Shown: positions 41,428 through 52,496 of the stretch, in pieces
Position numbering within the stretch: position 1 is the stretch's first letter
Layout: every line of letters begins with the position of its first letter
Source: Usnea hakonensis
Lineage: Eukaryota; Ascomycota; Lecanoromycetes; Lecanorales; Parmeliaceae
NCBI GenBank assembly: GCA_013423325.1
Contig: BLJB01000056.1
Coordinates: 124,001 to 188,000 of the forward strand
DNA length: 64,000 nt
Direction: 5' to 3'
Notes under the pieces: generated by a model
Database searches by the model: none
What the model was told of the DNA's origin: nothing
What the model saw: only the letters and a program-made list of their open reading frames with translations
Made by a program: the position numbers and the translations under genes

Positions 41428-44400
41428 ATGGCGGCCTCTAGAAAAAGGAGGTATGCTGATGCCGAGGTTCATTCCGAGGTAATGGAAATTGTCCCGTCAC
41501 CCATCATACTGCAGATAGAATGCCTAGAACAATGGCAAAAAAGGGTGAGAACGAGCTGATCTGACTACATCGACAGTATCATGATGCTCAGCCAAAGCCA
41601 AAAAGACCGAATATATCCTCATATCCATTGCATCCCGTACCTCACACTATCGACCCGAATCTCGAAATGTACAAGAGCACGGCCTCCTCTTCCAACGCTG
41701 ACCTCTTGCTATCCGGCTCAGGTCTTGGAGGACCCACAGGAACACCACCCGATTACCCAAGACAAATCAGTGACTTGGACCCGCTGACTCAAGACCCTCA
41801 ATTGGTCCCCATGTCCCATCACGAACCAGAGCTGAATCCGTCTCTCAACTCGTACCCCGAGCCGTGGAACCCACAGTTTGTCAGTGGTGGACATCTCCAA
41901 GGTCTTGTGAACCGGCCTAATCCCAGCGCCTGGCCACGATCGACTTATTCGGTTCCACGACCACAGTGTTGGCCCTACTCCGCTTCCGAGATGGACTGCA
42001 GCGCTTCAGGAAAGTATCCTCCTGACTCTGCGTATTGCACCAAAAGTCCTGCATCCCAGTCCATGTTCAGCGGCGATTATCATCTCCACTCTAGTCAAAT
42101 GAGCCTCAGTGGCAAAATGAACGCCATGGAACTTCCGAGCGAGCAGATACCGTACATGTCCTATCCAACAGATTCGCGACTCTTGAAAGACGCTCAATGC
42201 TCCTATCCAGAGCAGGAGAACAATATTGAGTTGGTTTGTAAAGAATGTGAGACCCACCAAACTTTCAAAAACAAATCGGAGTTCAAGTGAGTTCAGCCTG
42301 AAAACGGGTGTCGACTATCGATGACTGACATGGTCCAGCAAACACAAACTTCGCCACGAGAAACCATTCAAGTGCGATGTACCAAGCTGCAACAGGACGG
42401 AGGGTTTCACCACCAAAAACGACTTGGACAGACACAAGAAGAGTATCCATCTAGTCCACAGTGGTAAATCCTACATGTGCGCTGCACCTCACTGCGCCAA
42501 AAAGAACAAGATTTGGCCACGTGCGGACAATTTTCGACAGCATATTCACCGCCTACATGCCGAATGCAATGTCCAAGAGCTTATGGACCAGTCAGTAGAA
42601 CTCTTCAAATCTAGGAATCCGATGGAAAGTAATTGATAGTGAATGTAGGTCCTGGGAACGTGGAAGCAATATGGCTCAAGAGGATGCTAGGCGCGGTTGT
42701 AATTCGTTAGAGCTCTTCCAGCAGAGCAGAGATGAAGATGATTTTACCACAGAACATGACTTGTCATATTTGGTGAATCGGCAGGAAATCGACAATTCTT
42801 CTACTGTGGACAGTATCTCAAACCCGTATTGTCAGGAGAATGGATATTCGAGCGCCACGTCTCAAGAGTCAGCCAATCCGTATAATTATGGCGAGGGCGT
42901 GGGCGAACCCAGAGACTTGAACCAGGGAGTAATGGTCCCGTACTCAATAGTCCATCTTCAAGCCGACGAATTCATTCCCGAGGCGCCCAAGCCATGCCCT
43001 GCCACGCCGGAAAGTCCTTCACTGCCGTCAAAAAAGAAGCAGCCGCTCATCCATCACCCTGACGATTGCCCAGATAACTCAGCATGGACCGAAGCTCAAG
43101 GGTCGCATACGAATCCTGGTGGATCTCAAACTTGGGCAATCTCAGCTGATGTGGCATCCCAAGCTATAGCTTCGGATCTCAGTAAAGCCCGCTTTCGAAG
43201 TCAGGAAGAGATGGAATCAGTCATCAAGGACAGTGTCCTCAGTCTACTGAGTGCTAGCAAGGATCAGAAGCGGAGTCCTCAAGACTCGCCTTGCAGGGAG
43301 ATCACGCATCCAGAAAAGCGGCTTGAGTGTAATGTTTGCCACAAGAAGAAGAAGACTCAATGTGACCTTACGTACGTCAAAGATTCGCCTTCCTCGACCC
43401 TTTCGCCCGGAGGTAGTGATGGAATGTGCTTACGTGGACAGGAAACATATCAAGCGCCATACCCGTCCTTACGGCTGCACCTTTCCCAATTGCGCACGCC
43501 GCTTCGGTAGTAAGAATGACTGGAAACGCCATGAGAATACTATGCACTATCAAAGCGAGACCTGGAAATGCGCCGAACTCATTTTTCCAGACGGCTGTCA
43601 TCGTAGCAAAGCCGAGAACCTAAAGACGATTGGGACGACCTCCGGCGTACAATGCGGCCTTCTCTACTATCGCCGGGAACTGTTCGTGCTGCATCTGCAG
43701 GACGATCACGATCACGATCTCCGCGACGCTCAACACAGGGATCACGTGAAAGACCAATGTAAGAAGCGCCGCGTGGGTCGGAATGGCCAATGCGGCTTTT
43801 GGTGCGGTTTCTGCCAGACCGTGGTTCAACTCGAGAAGAAAGAAATCGATGCATGGGATGAGCGTTTCAATCATATCGACAATGAGCATTTTAAGAAAGG
43901 CGAGAGAGTCGAAACTTGGATGCCGTTGGCAGGGGAGGTGCCGAGAAGGGGGTCGGGACCGGCAGAGGTATGTGATCCGGAGAAGGAGGTGAGGGAGGCG
44001 GAGGACAAAGGCAGTGATGAGGAGGATAGCGGGCCGGACGCCGAGGGGGAGGGGGATGTGATTGTGTTGGAGGCTGGTGGTTTGGAAGAGGATATGGCAC
44101 GCGCAAAGGCTGCGACTACGGCAAGAGCTAGGGGCCGATCGAACGCAGCTGGACCAGAGGGAAGAGAGAAGGTGAGGAAAACGTGGAACTGTGTGAGTTT
44201 ATCGGTTGCCCCTAATCCTCTTACGGTCTTGAAAGTAGGGGACTCGACCATAGTCTTGAACTAATGCGCAGGGCAGTGCTTCTGCCGGAATGCCGAGCTG
44301 AGCCGCGATACGGATCTGATGTGCTTTTCGGAAGGATGCAATCATCGACGATGCGATAGATGCACGGTTAGCAGGATAGTCATCCCCGAGGATGACTATC

Positions 44401-44432
44401 AGAATGTGGGCGATGGGTCGTACGCGGCGTAG
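41428..44432 (+). CDS. C2H2 zinc-finger protein with C-terminal Cys/His module
   Basis: Six exons: 41428-41478, 41577-42286, 42339-42590, 42649-43371, 43442-44192 and 44277-44432, giving 880 aa. Every phase matches (0, 2, 2, 2, 0). The protein starts MAASRKRRYADAEVHSE. The first finger block, NKHKLRHEKPFKCDVPSC, leads into DRHKKSIH and an AAPHCAKK...RQHIHRLH finger. The second is ECNVCHKKKKTQCDLTKHIK, with the junction restoring RHTRPYGCTFPNCARRFGSK and NDWKRHENTMH. The third includes CGFWCGFCQ. The last exon gives WNCCFCRNAELS and CFSEGCNHRRCDRC, a zinc-ribbon-like module frequent at the C-terminus of fungal C2H2 regulators. An acidic region precedes it. Function is inferred to be transcriptional; targets are unknown. 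Confidence 0.82.
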
Positions 44433-44867
44433 TGGACGTTTTGGCGTGTGTCTCGTGGTCGGCGGGAACGAGGCAAAAAGGCAGGAAAACGTCAGTTGGG
44501 AAGAGATGGAAAAGCAAGTGACGGCCCTTTTTGAGTCATTTATCTGTCAAGGAGATTGCTGACCCATAGCGAGCAGGAAGAAACAGAAGTCCCTTGTTCA
44601 CCGCGCTCTCTTTTGATTTGGTATCCCTGGGTTTCTGGGAAAGCAGGCCTTTGACGAATGAAATGATGATGTATATAGCCACACCTGCACGCACGCTGCG
44701 AACTTTTTCAACAATCGCACATTTTTGGAACGATGGTTTTTCGTTTCTACTGTGAAATGATGACCCTTGCATGAATCATGTGATTTGTTCCTTTATTAGA
44801 ACATAGGAGGTAAGAACCATTTGACGAGGCTGAGATGTCTTAGATAAGAAGTCACTTCCTTCGCTGA

Positions 44868-44898
<31 letters not shown>

Positions 44899-45533
44899 AG
44901 TAAATACCAGAAAGAAAAGATGTTGGAGATGAGTGGTCGTTGTAGGACTCTGAGTGCGTTTTGATGTTGGGATCTTGGGATGGGGAAGGTTGGCGTTTTT
45001 GGTGGGGTTTTTGGTTTACGGGTTTCGAGGGCAGTTGGCTGGTTTGTTTATCTACATTATATGTCTATGGCTTGTATGGTCTGGTTTGGTTATTGGTATG
45101 TATCCAGATAGCTGGGGAATAGGTTTCGTAATGGATGGTGATTTGGTGCGAGGGGACAATTTTATATTTCAATCGTTATTTTCATAAATAGTATAACTTT
45201 TATGTAGGGCTTGTGCTATCTCCCGCCAAGCCATTTCATCGAGGCTCTCTTGATATGCTGCGTGCCATGAGCTTACTCTAGAAACTTTTAGCTGTTACCA
45301 GGATAGTCTTCGTTGAACCAGCTGATACTCTATGCCTATTTATTTCGTCAATCACTCAATGCAGCAGACTCACGAGATTCCTGAGCAGCAGCTCGCTCTC
45401 AAGTGCGCCAGTCGCCAACAATGCTCTCGACGTCACCATTCCTTTCCAACGTCATTGGCCGCTTACAAGGCCCCGCCAATCCTCTTTACCCTGTCAAACA
45501 CTACTCGTGGTTGAGAATTAAATACTCGTATCA
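44433..45533. other. Intergenic
   Basis: No supported gene in this 1.1 kb. A hydrophobic frame at 44954-45187 has no convincing start or conservation signal that I can judge. Confidence 0.4.
44870..44898. repeat. CTG trinucleotide microsatellite
   Basis: About nine to ten perfect CTG units lie in non-coding DNA between the zinc-finger and SDR genes. Confidence 0.9.
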
Positions 45534-46657
45534 ATGCTCAGACTTCTCATCAAATCTTCCTCAATCCCAGCTCGAGACCTTCGTACCAGAACATTGCCCA
45601 AACTACCAAGTCTCAACCTGATCAGAACAATGTCTTCAGACAATCCCTCCGTCCGGTCAAACGACGACCTCAAAGCTTCCAAGCTCTTCGATGTATCCAA
45701 CTTCTCCGCCGTAGTCACAGGCGGCGGTACCGGAATCGGCCTCATGATTGCCCAAGCACTGCTTTCAAATGGTGCCAAAGTCTACATTACAGGACGACGT
45801 GAAGACGCTTTGAACAAGGTCGTCGAGCAATACAATACTGGACCTGGCAAGATCATTGCACTCCCAGGCGACATATCCAGCAAGGACGACGTCATACGTC
45901 TTGCGGAGGACCTGACTAGCAAAGAACCAAAGGGGATCCAATTGCTCGTCAATAATGCTGGCATTGCAAGAGACGACAATACCCGATTTTCCAAGGCTGG
46001 AACACCCGATTTGACCTCTGCCAAAGCCATCTCCGAGCACTTTATGCAGAGCGAGCCCGAGCAATGGGCAGAGACGTTCCAGACCAATCTCACAGCGCAG
46101 TATTTCACCACCATGGCTCTTTTGCCTTTATTAGAAAAAGGCAAGAATGCTTCTCCCGGCTACAGCTCTTCAATTGTCAATATAGCTTCCATCTCTGGCG
46201 TCATGAAGGGTACAAGCGGCGGACAATTTGCCTATGCTACCTCCAAAGCTGGTAGGCCAATCTCTTGAAACCCGCGTCGCTCCTCCATGCATGCTTACCT
46301 TTCATCCCAGGCTTCATTCACCTAACGCGAATGATGGCCACCACATTTGCCCAAGCCAAAATCCGCGTCAACTGCATTGCGCCAGGCATCTTCCCCAGCG
46401 AAATGACGGCCGGTTCTTCAGGAGAAGACCAAAAATCCAAGCTTGACATGGAAATGTCCAATCCTGCAGGTCGTACGGGTCACGATTCAGATATGGCGGC
46501 GTGTATCCTCTTTCTCGCAGGCCCTGGCGGGACATTTTTGAATTCCCAGGTCCTTTATCCTGATGGCGGTGAGTTGTTCCACCAGCGCCAAGTCTGGGTT
46601 TGACGAATTGGCTGACCTGTGATAGGCAATATTCTCGTGCAGCCAGCTGCAACGTAA
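45534..46657 (+). CDS. Short-chain dehydrogenase/reductase (classical SDR)
   Basis: Exons 45534-46251, 46311-46568 and 46626-46657 give 335 aa. The introns (59 and 57 nt) are both phase 1 and end CCCAG and GATAG. The cofactor loop TGGGTGIG is at 62-69, LLVNNAGIA follows, the catalytic Ser is in NIASISG and Tyr/Lys are in YATSKAG (Y234, K238). After the first junction come RVNCIAPGIFPSEM and LYPDGG. These are hallmarks of classical NAD(P)-dependent SDRs of the 3-oxoacyl reductase-like kind. The first 32 residues (LLIKSSSIPARDLRTRT...) are basic and hydroxyl-rich and could be a mitochondrial presequence; M33 is an alternative start. The substrate cannot be deduced. No partner genes suggest a pathway. 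Confidence 0.9.
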
Positions 46658-47738
46658 ATAAGGCAATCGAAAAGCGTTCTTTTAAAAAGTCGAGGTAGCC
46701 TTGCGAGCGTGCTATACATAATATCTGAAAGGCATAAAGGGCAGGGCTCATCGCATTCTCCGTATCGGCAGCCATCTTGATCTCCTTGTATCGTTCAAAA
46801 GTCATTTCCTAGAATTGGGCAAAGTTCGACATGTACATAATTCTTCCACGGGCTACCCCACAAACCCTTACCTGTATACACCCCAGCCATCCAAATCTCT
46901 CCATCCATCTCACCATCTCCGTCGAACAAGAGGCCCCGTCCGTGAACCCATCAACCCATCCACCCTTCCACCCATCTCATCATCATCAATAAAGAAAGCC
47001 CCTCGCTATCAATCCCCGTGAGAGGAAAAGGAAAAGGAAAATATAAATATAAATATGAAACGCCAAACCTATCAAATCACACATATTCCTCCCTCCCTCC
47101 TTCCCTCCCTAGGAGAAGAGAAGAGAAGAGAAGAGAGGAGGATTTGAGTCGGGAGGAATAAAGATAGGGAAGCGGGAAACGGGGGGAAGGAGGAGGAGGA
47201 AATATGGGTGGAGTTTTTCGGTTTTTGGGGCTTGGATTTTAGATGACGGGTGTTTACTTTTTTCTTTTTTGGGGGGGGGGGGATGGGGTGGGAAGAGCGG
47301 AAGGGGATGGTTTGGAACACATGTACAGGCAAAGGAATTCTTTTCTTAGCATTTAGCGACGATGATCTCCTGCCCCCCCTGAACTTTTCTAGCTGTCCCC
47401 CCTGAGCGTAGAAATCCTCTCATAAACGTGCAAGAAGAGATGACAAAGTGAGCGACGCGGAAAAAAAAGAAAGAAAAAAACCCCGATTCGTTGATCTGTT
47501 CGATAGTAGCACCGCCAGCGCCATTGCCAACGCTCTGCAAATCTCAAGACTCCCGCTTCTCAAGTTTTGATATCACGGCGATGAATAAATGCACGCTCAA
47601 AGGTATAGAAACGAACAATAATATCAATCAATTCAAAAAAGGCTGACTCGGTACGAAACACAGTAGCCTCCAGCTAAAAGGTATACACAAACACCCGCAA
47701 TGCAGTTCCACCGGGCCCATACGTACTGAGGACTATGT
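46658..47738. other. Convergent 3' region with simple repeats
   Basis: No gene in these 1.08 kb between the convergent SDR and minus-strand unknown. It holds AGAGA-type and CCTTCC-type simple repeats (47090-47135), an 11-nt G run near 47272 and A-rich tracts. Confidence 0.5.
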
Positions 47739-49529
47739 TCAGATGGCCCAACTCCCCTTTCTTGCCCTAGCACCCCATCCGCCGTCCGCCTCCTCCCGGG
47801 GGGCACCCATCTCTGGTTGCTGTCTGCCCCACTCCCGCACATATCTCCTCAAAGCGCACCATCTTTCACACTTTGTCTCTCCTTCCATGACGCCTCTCAC
47901 GTCACTGCCTGTGCCTTCGGGCGCCCCAACGTAGCCCTTTGTGTTGACCTTGCCATCATCTTTGCGTAAATCTTCGATCGGTACTCTCGTAATCTTGCTG
48001 AGCTCCTCGTCGTACTTTCGTGCGAGCGATGGGTACCCGAGCGAGAGGTAGTTGTAGACTTGAGTGACAAAGGTGTCATCGAGCTCCTGTTCGATAGAGA
48101 GTTCGCGCTGAAGGGTGATATCAATCTTGTTATCTTCCAGAGAGCTGGGTGGCGAAGGAGGGAGCTGATGATCACCGTAGGCTTCGCTCCCTGAGAAAGG
48201 GTCGCCGCGTTCAAAGGTGGGCGTTAGCATACCGCTCCTGACGGCCCGTGGGACAGCCATTTTCACTTGCGCCGCGGCGCCGTTGACACCCATCCAAAGA
48301 CCACTGACCGAACTGCGCCGACTGGATCCACCACCTGGAGTCCATAGACCGGTATGTTGGCGTGTTTCTTGTCCCTTGAAGTTCCTCACGCCAGGGTATT
48401 GATTGACGTCCATACGAGTGGTCTGCGGAGATTGGCATCTAGGGAATCTCAGAGTCTGACCGGCCATGGGAGGACTCGCAGCATTTTGCATCGGCTTCAT
48501 CTCGTTATCTTTCTGCCACCCCATTATATCCTTCGGAGGGGCACCGGCAACTTCACTGGCTTTGTAGACATTGCCCGTATCATGTACGGACTTCTTCACT
48601 GACCGCCGACGTTGATGATCCTGCGGCTCTGTGGCCCATTGATCCCTTTTTTGTTGCTCCAGCTTGTCTTGGTGTCGCCGCATTTCAGCCATATCCCACC
48701 CCATGGCCGAGTCTCTATGCCTGCGGGCTGCCGATTTATGGCTATCCTCGTCTCCCGGGGTATCCAAACCAAGATTCCCAACTCCAGCCTCGACATCTTC
48801 GTCTTCAGAATCCCTATCGATGGCGTAGTGATCAACCTGTTCATGTAGATTCTCGTTGGGGTACGCAGCCATGGCCTGGTCCCTCAACTGCTTCTCCGCG
48901 GCTTTGGCGGCTAGAGACAGCAGGTATCCAGCGTACCGGTCATCCTGACTCTCACGTCGGTCTATTTCCTTTTTCTTCCTCTTCTTTTTCTGCCTCCTTG
49001 TTTGCGTCTCGTCAGAATCAGCGGAGGGCGAGGGTGAGAGGGAAGGTAAGCTAGAGTCATTCGACTCCTCGCTTTCGGTTTGGGAGTTGATGGCTGGCAG
49101 GTCTGGTACACGGAAGGAATGCCTTCGTTCCTGTTTCTTGGCTAAGTTGGCCGATGAGAATTTGGATTGGGGGAGCTGGGGGATGCCGTCGGAGCTGGTG
49201 ATGGGGGAATTGACGGGAGGGATAGGCAGAGGAGGGGGTCTCATATGTCTGGGCAGATGATCTTGGTGACCGGGTGTTACATCAGTCTTGTCGGTCGGAG
49301 TGACACAGGGGCTGGTGTCCGTGTTCCTCCGGGAGCGCCTTTGTGTCTCAATCATCTGGGGCGCGAACCTCCGGGGCTTTGAGGAACCCGAGGTAGACTC
49401 AATTGGCTGGGGTAGTGAATGCAATGTGTTGTCCAAGCCTGCAGTACGAGAATGTCTAAGGGTAGATTCCTCTATCGGTTGGGGAAGTGGCTTCGGCTTC
49501 TTCGGCGAAGGAGGGGAGTGGGGAGGCAT
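47739..49529 (-). CDS. Conserved-looking fungal protein of unknown function
   Basis: Single exon, 596 aa, ATG at 49529. The N-terminal half is disordered with repeated PQPIE/PQMIE segments and a KKKRKKKEIDRRE basic cluster that could be a nuclear signal. A helical segment (RYAGYLLSLAAKAAEKQLRD) follows, then an acidic DSEDEDVEAG patch. The C-terminal 150 residues look folded: ELDDTFVTQVYNYLSLGYPS followed by LARKYDEELSKITRV, and near the end CERWCALRRYVREWGRQQ. No enzyme motif is visible and I do not recognise a named domain. The compact C-terminus with a helix pair suggests an interaction module. The start is well placed, with no ATG in frame above it nearby. Confidence 0.82.
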   Translation of the reverse strand: MPPHSPPSPKKPKPLPQPIEESTLRHSRTAGLDNTLHSLPQPIESTSGSSKPRRFAPQMIETQRRSRRNTDTSPCVTPTDKTDVTPGHQDHLPRHMRPPPLPIPPVNSPITSSDGIPQLPQSKFSSANLAKKQERRHSFRVPDLPAINSQTESEESNDSSLPSLSPSPSADSDETQTRRQKKKRKKKEIDRRESQDDRYAGYLLSLAAKAAEKQLRDQAMAAYPNENLHEQVDHYAIDRDSEDEDVEAGVGNLGLDTPGDEDSHKSAARRHRDSAMGWDMAEMRRHQDKLEQQKRDQWATEPQDHQRRRSVKKSVHDTGNVYKASEVAGAPPKDIMGWQKDNEMKPMQNAASPPMAGQTLRFPRCQSPQTTRMDVNQYPGVRNFKGQETRQHTGLWTPGGGSSRRSSVSGLWMGVNGAAAQVKMAVPRAVRSGMLTPTFERGDPFSGSEAYGDHQLPPSPPSSLEDNKIDITLQRELSIEQELDDTFVTQVYNYLSLGYPSLARKYDEELSKITRVPIEDLRKDDGKVNTKGYVGAPEGTGSDVRGVMEGETKCERWCALRRYVREWGRQQPEMGAPREEADGGWGARARKGSWAI

Positions 49530-50753
49530 GATTGCTTTTGTGATAATTGAAGATGAAAATGAAAGTGAGATTGAACTGAAAATGAAAAATGAAAATGAAT
49601 GAAAGTGGAAATTGGAAATGAAGGCCTAGATGAGAATCAAATCAATTGGACATATGGAGAGGCGTATAGGGAGCGTCGAGTACGGAGTGTGGAGTATAAA
49701 TTATTACTTTATATTGGTGATGGGAAAGTGAAGAAAATGGATTAGAATACGTATAAGCTTCGAGTATACAGAGTAAGTACGTACTCTAGTGGATGCAGAT
49801 GCTAGACTTGAATAATCGATAGTGGCTTTTGAAACACGTATTTGAGCTAAGTATAAGTATACGTACCCTAGCACCGTGAATAATTGGGGAAGGAAAAGAA
49901 AAGAATATCGATTATTGGTAAACATTAAAAGTGCGCCACATCGTACAAAAACAATAGGTAAAGTAGTTAATAAGATTCGAGGACAAGTATATTCTTTCAC
50001 CAAAATCCCCAGAAATACTTTCGATAGTTTACTTGTAAAGTACCTTACGTACTATCAATGCCCTGAAATGGGCTCCCCAACACATGACCCAACCCCCACA
50101 CCAAAGCCCCACAATCTATTAATTTAAGGTAGCCTTATTAATTACGTACCCTTCACTTACTTTAAGGCCTACTACTTTAGATTCCCAAAGCCGCACCCTC
50201 GGACCCTCGGACCCTAAGAATAGAGCCCAGAGCCTTAAAAAGTCCTAGTCCTAGGGTCACAGAGCCTATGGGTACATAGGTAGGTACCTTGTATTCTTTC
50301 TAAAAGAGTCAAAGGACACAGTAGAGTAGAGACTAGAGCCTCATCGTAAAATCAAGGCATTTACGTATTCAACTTGATCAATTGGCTCTATTCGATTCAA
50401 TTCAGTTCGAACGGATTCAGATCATGGTCCCCAAAGCCACCTCGCACCTTGGCCATGAAACCATGCATCTCGGCGACTTTCAAAAGTCGCCGGCAGATTT
50501 CACAACCGTGTTTCGGCCACGATGACCAAGATCAAGATTTGCAATCAGCGGTGTGAAGAACAAGTATGAATAGAGCATACATGACATGCAGTAAAAATAT
50601 CTAAGCCAGATCATCTGATCCTTTGAGCATCAAACGTCAATTCATTACTTCGTCCCTATCTTTCCATTTTTGGGTGACACACAAATACATGAAAAGTGAA
50701 TGAACAACCCTAGATGTTGCAACAACATAGGAAAAATAGTCAACTTCCCATCT
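49530..50753. other. Intergenic
   Basis: No gene is seen in this 1.22 kb between two minus-strand genes. It is AT-rich with TTAAGGTAGCC, TAGGTAGGTACC and a triple CGGACC(C)T-type repeat at 50199-50217. Confidence 0.45.
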
Positions 50754-52496
50754 CTAAACATCTTCTTCCTCGCCTTCGGCATCCTCGTCACCCTCGCTCG
50801 TCATCACCGCGCCCTTGTTCCTCTTCTTCTTCCCGTCCGTGTTGTGCACTTTGTATCTGTTCGGAGCTTCCCGTTCCATGAAATGATGCTGCATCATCCA
50901 GTTTCTCAGCTCCTCGTCCTCCATCTCCTCTTTCTTATTCACATCATTCTTCTCTAGATGCTTCCCGACGTGTTCCAGTCGCTCCGTCCAGCTGCCTGCA
51001 CCCTCGAAGACCTTATCCGGGCAGTACGGGCACCTGCTCCGCGGTGGTGGACTCCTTAGCTGCCGGTGGCAGCGGTCCTGGATCTCGGCAATTCTCGCTT
51101 CGAATGCCGTTTTCTCGCCATGTGAAGCCGAGGACGAAGGCGCATGCATGCGCTTAATGTGCTGTGTGAACAGGTCTTTGCGGTCAAAGTCATGGTACTG
51201 CGCTTCGCCGGGATTGGTCTTCTTCCCAAGCAAAGGCGAGACCGCGGATGAGGGTGTACCGCTTTTGCGCTTCCCCTGGCCGGATACGCCGTTTGCGGTG
51301 CTGGTTGGGCTCGCGCAGGCATCGAGGTCACACCTCCACGCCTCAAGATGAAGATGCTGGACGTTGATGTGCCTCTTCCACTCGTTCTTGCTGCCGACAG
51401 TGGCATTGCAGCCGTAGCGTTGGAAGGTACAAATGAATGGGCGCGTGTGAGTGGAAAGAACGTGCTTCTTCAACGTTGAGTCGGAGGGAAATCGGGACGG
51501 GCAATGATCGCAAGGCGTGTGATTACGAGTCACCGAGGGAGACGGAACATGGGTCTTGGCCGTCTTCTTGGTGACCTTGTTTGAACTCTGGGTGGGCAGA
51601 GCGGGTGCCTTGGACCTTTGGGAGCGCTTGGATGCGGTGCCAGCCTTCTTAGCGACGGAAAAAGAACTTCGAGTAGCTCCACGTCCATGGCCATGACCTA
51701 CGGTTGCGGGAGTGTATTCGTCATCATCGTCATGCATCGCGTCATCCTCCATGCTTTCGTCGTCGTCCTCGTCCTTGATTGAGGTTATACTGGTGCGCTT
51801 TTGAGCTGGTATGCCCAAGGGTTCTTCGTCCGGAACATACTCAATGGACTCTTGATCCGGTGTGCATAATCCAGTGTTCTCTGTATAGTAGCTGTGGCCA
51901 GTCTCCTTGCCATGTATCTCTGGCTTTACACCATTTTCGTCGGCATAATTGTCAGCGTACTGCTGTAGGTCACGGGGCGACACGCTATAGCCGTTGCAGA
52001 TAGGTGGTCCTCCTTGAGCAAAACTGATGCCAAGTCCTCGAGTGTCTTCATTCCACGGAGTCAACTGACAATTGTAATTTCCATCCGCCTCGGATCGACT
52101 GTCGCTGGTGCGAGGAGTCCACGATTCGCCACCTGAGCAGCTGTTTTCCTGCTCTGTTGATGTCCAGCGTTCGGCCGACGCGTTTCCACTGGGTATCTCA
52201 AGGCCATGTGGTCGCTGATGTGGATAAAAGTTCCTTCCAGAAAAGTCCGCAAGGTCGGTTCGCCAAGCGTGGGGTGCATCAATGATTCTGCACTCTTCCG
52301 ACAATCTCATGCAAGTTTGCAAATCTCGAGCTTGGTAGGTTGAATCTCCAGACAGGTCCATGGTTGAGTATGCTGCTTCCGGGTACATGGATTGCCAATT
52401 AAGATTTCTATTGTCGTCAAGGATCAACGTCGGTTCATGTTCTTCTTCTCGCGTTTTTATGTGCGGCACTCTAGGGAGAGGGCAAATAGCTGCCAT
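50754..52496 (-). CDS. C2H2 zinc-finger protein, putative transcription factor
   Basis: Open frame with 580 aa from the ATG at 52496; the frame is open above, so the start is uncertain, and M37 (MYPEAAYSTMDL) at 52388, preceded by an acceptor-like CAATAG, is an alternative. Residues 1-320 are low-complexity with an acidic run (DEDDDESMEDDAMHDDDDE). A basic KKAGTASKRSQRSKAPA region precedes the fingers: CDHCPSRFPSDSTLKKHVLS, then RPFICTFQRYGCNATVGSKN with EWKRHINVQH, a WRCDLDAC...LFTQHIKRMH finger and finally CPYCPDKVFEGAGSWTERLE with HVGKH. The order matches the genes at 35699 and 41428. The tail is Lys/Glu-rich. A nuclear regulator is inferred. Confidence 0.78.
   Translation of the reverse strand: MAAICPLPRVPHIKTREEEHEPTLILDDNRNLNWQSMYPEAAYSTMDLSGDSTYQARDLQTCMRLSEECRIIDAPHAWRTDLADFSGRNFYPHQRPHGLEIPSGNASAERWTSTEQENSCSGGESWTPRTSDSRSEADGNYNCQLTPWNEDTRGLGISFAQGGPPICNGYSVSPRDLQQYADNYADENGVKPEIHGKETGHSYYTENTGLCTPDQESIEYVPDEEPLGIPAQKRTSITSIKDEDDDESMEDDAMHDDDDEYTPATVGHGHGRGATRSSFSVAKKAGTASKRSQRSKAPALPTQSSNKVTKKTAKTHVPSPSVTRNHTPCDHCPSRFPSDSTLKKHVLSTHTRPFICTFQRYGCNATVGSKNEWKRHINVQHLHLEAWRCDLDACASPTSTANGVSGQGKRKSGTPSSAVSPLLGKKTNPGEAQYHDFDRKDLFTQHIKRMHAPSSSASHGEKTAFEARIAEIQDRCHRQLRSPPPRSRCPYCPDKVFEGAGSWTERLEHVGKHLEKNDVNKKEEMEDEELRNWMMQHHFMEREAPNRYKVHNTDGKKKRNKGAVMTSEGDEDAEGEEEDV

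Noticed and set aside
44954..45187. Hydrophobic 77-codon frame that might be a small membrane protein
   Set aside because: Only low-complexity Gly/Leu/Val content from GT-rich DNA and no supporting context.
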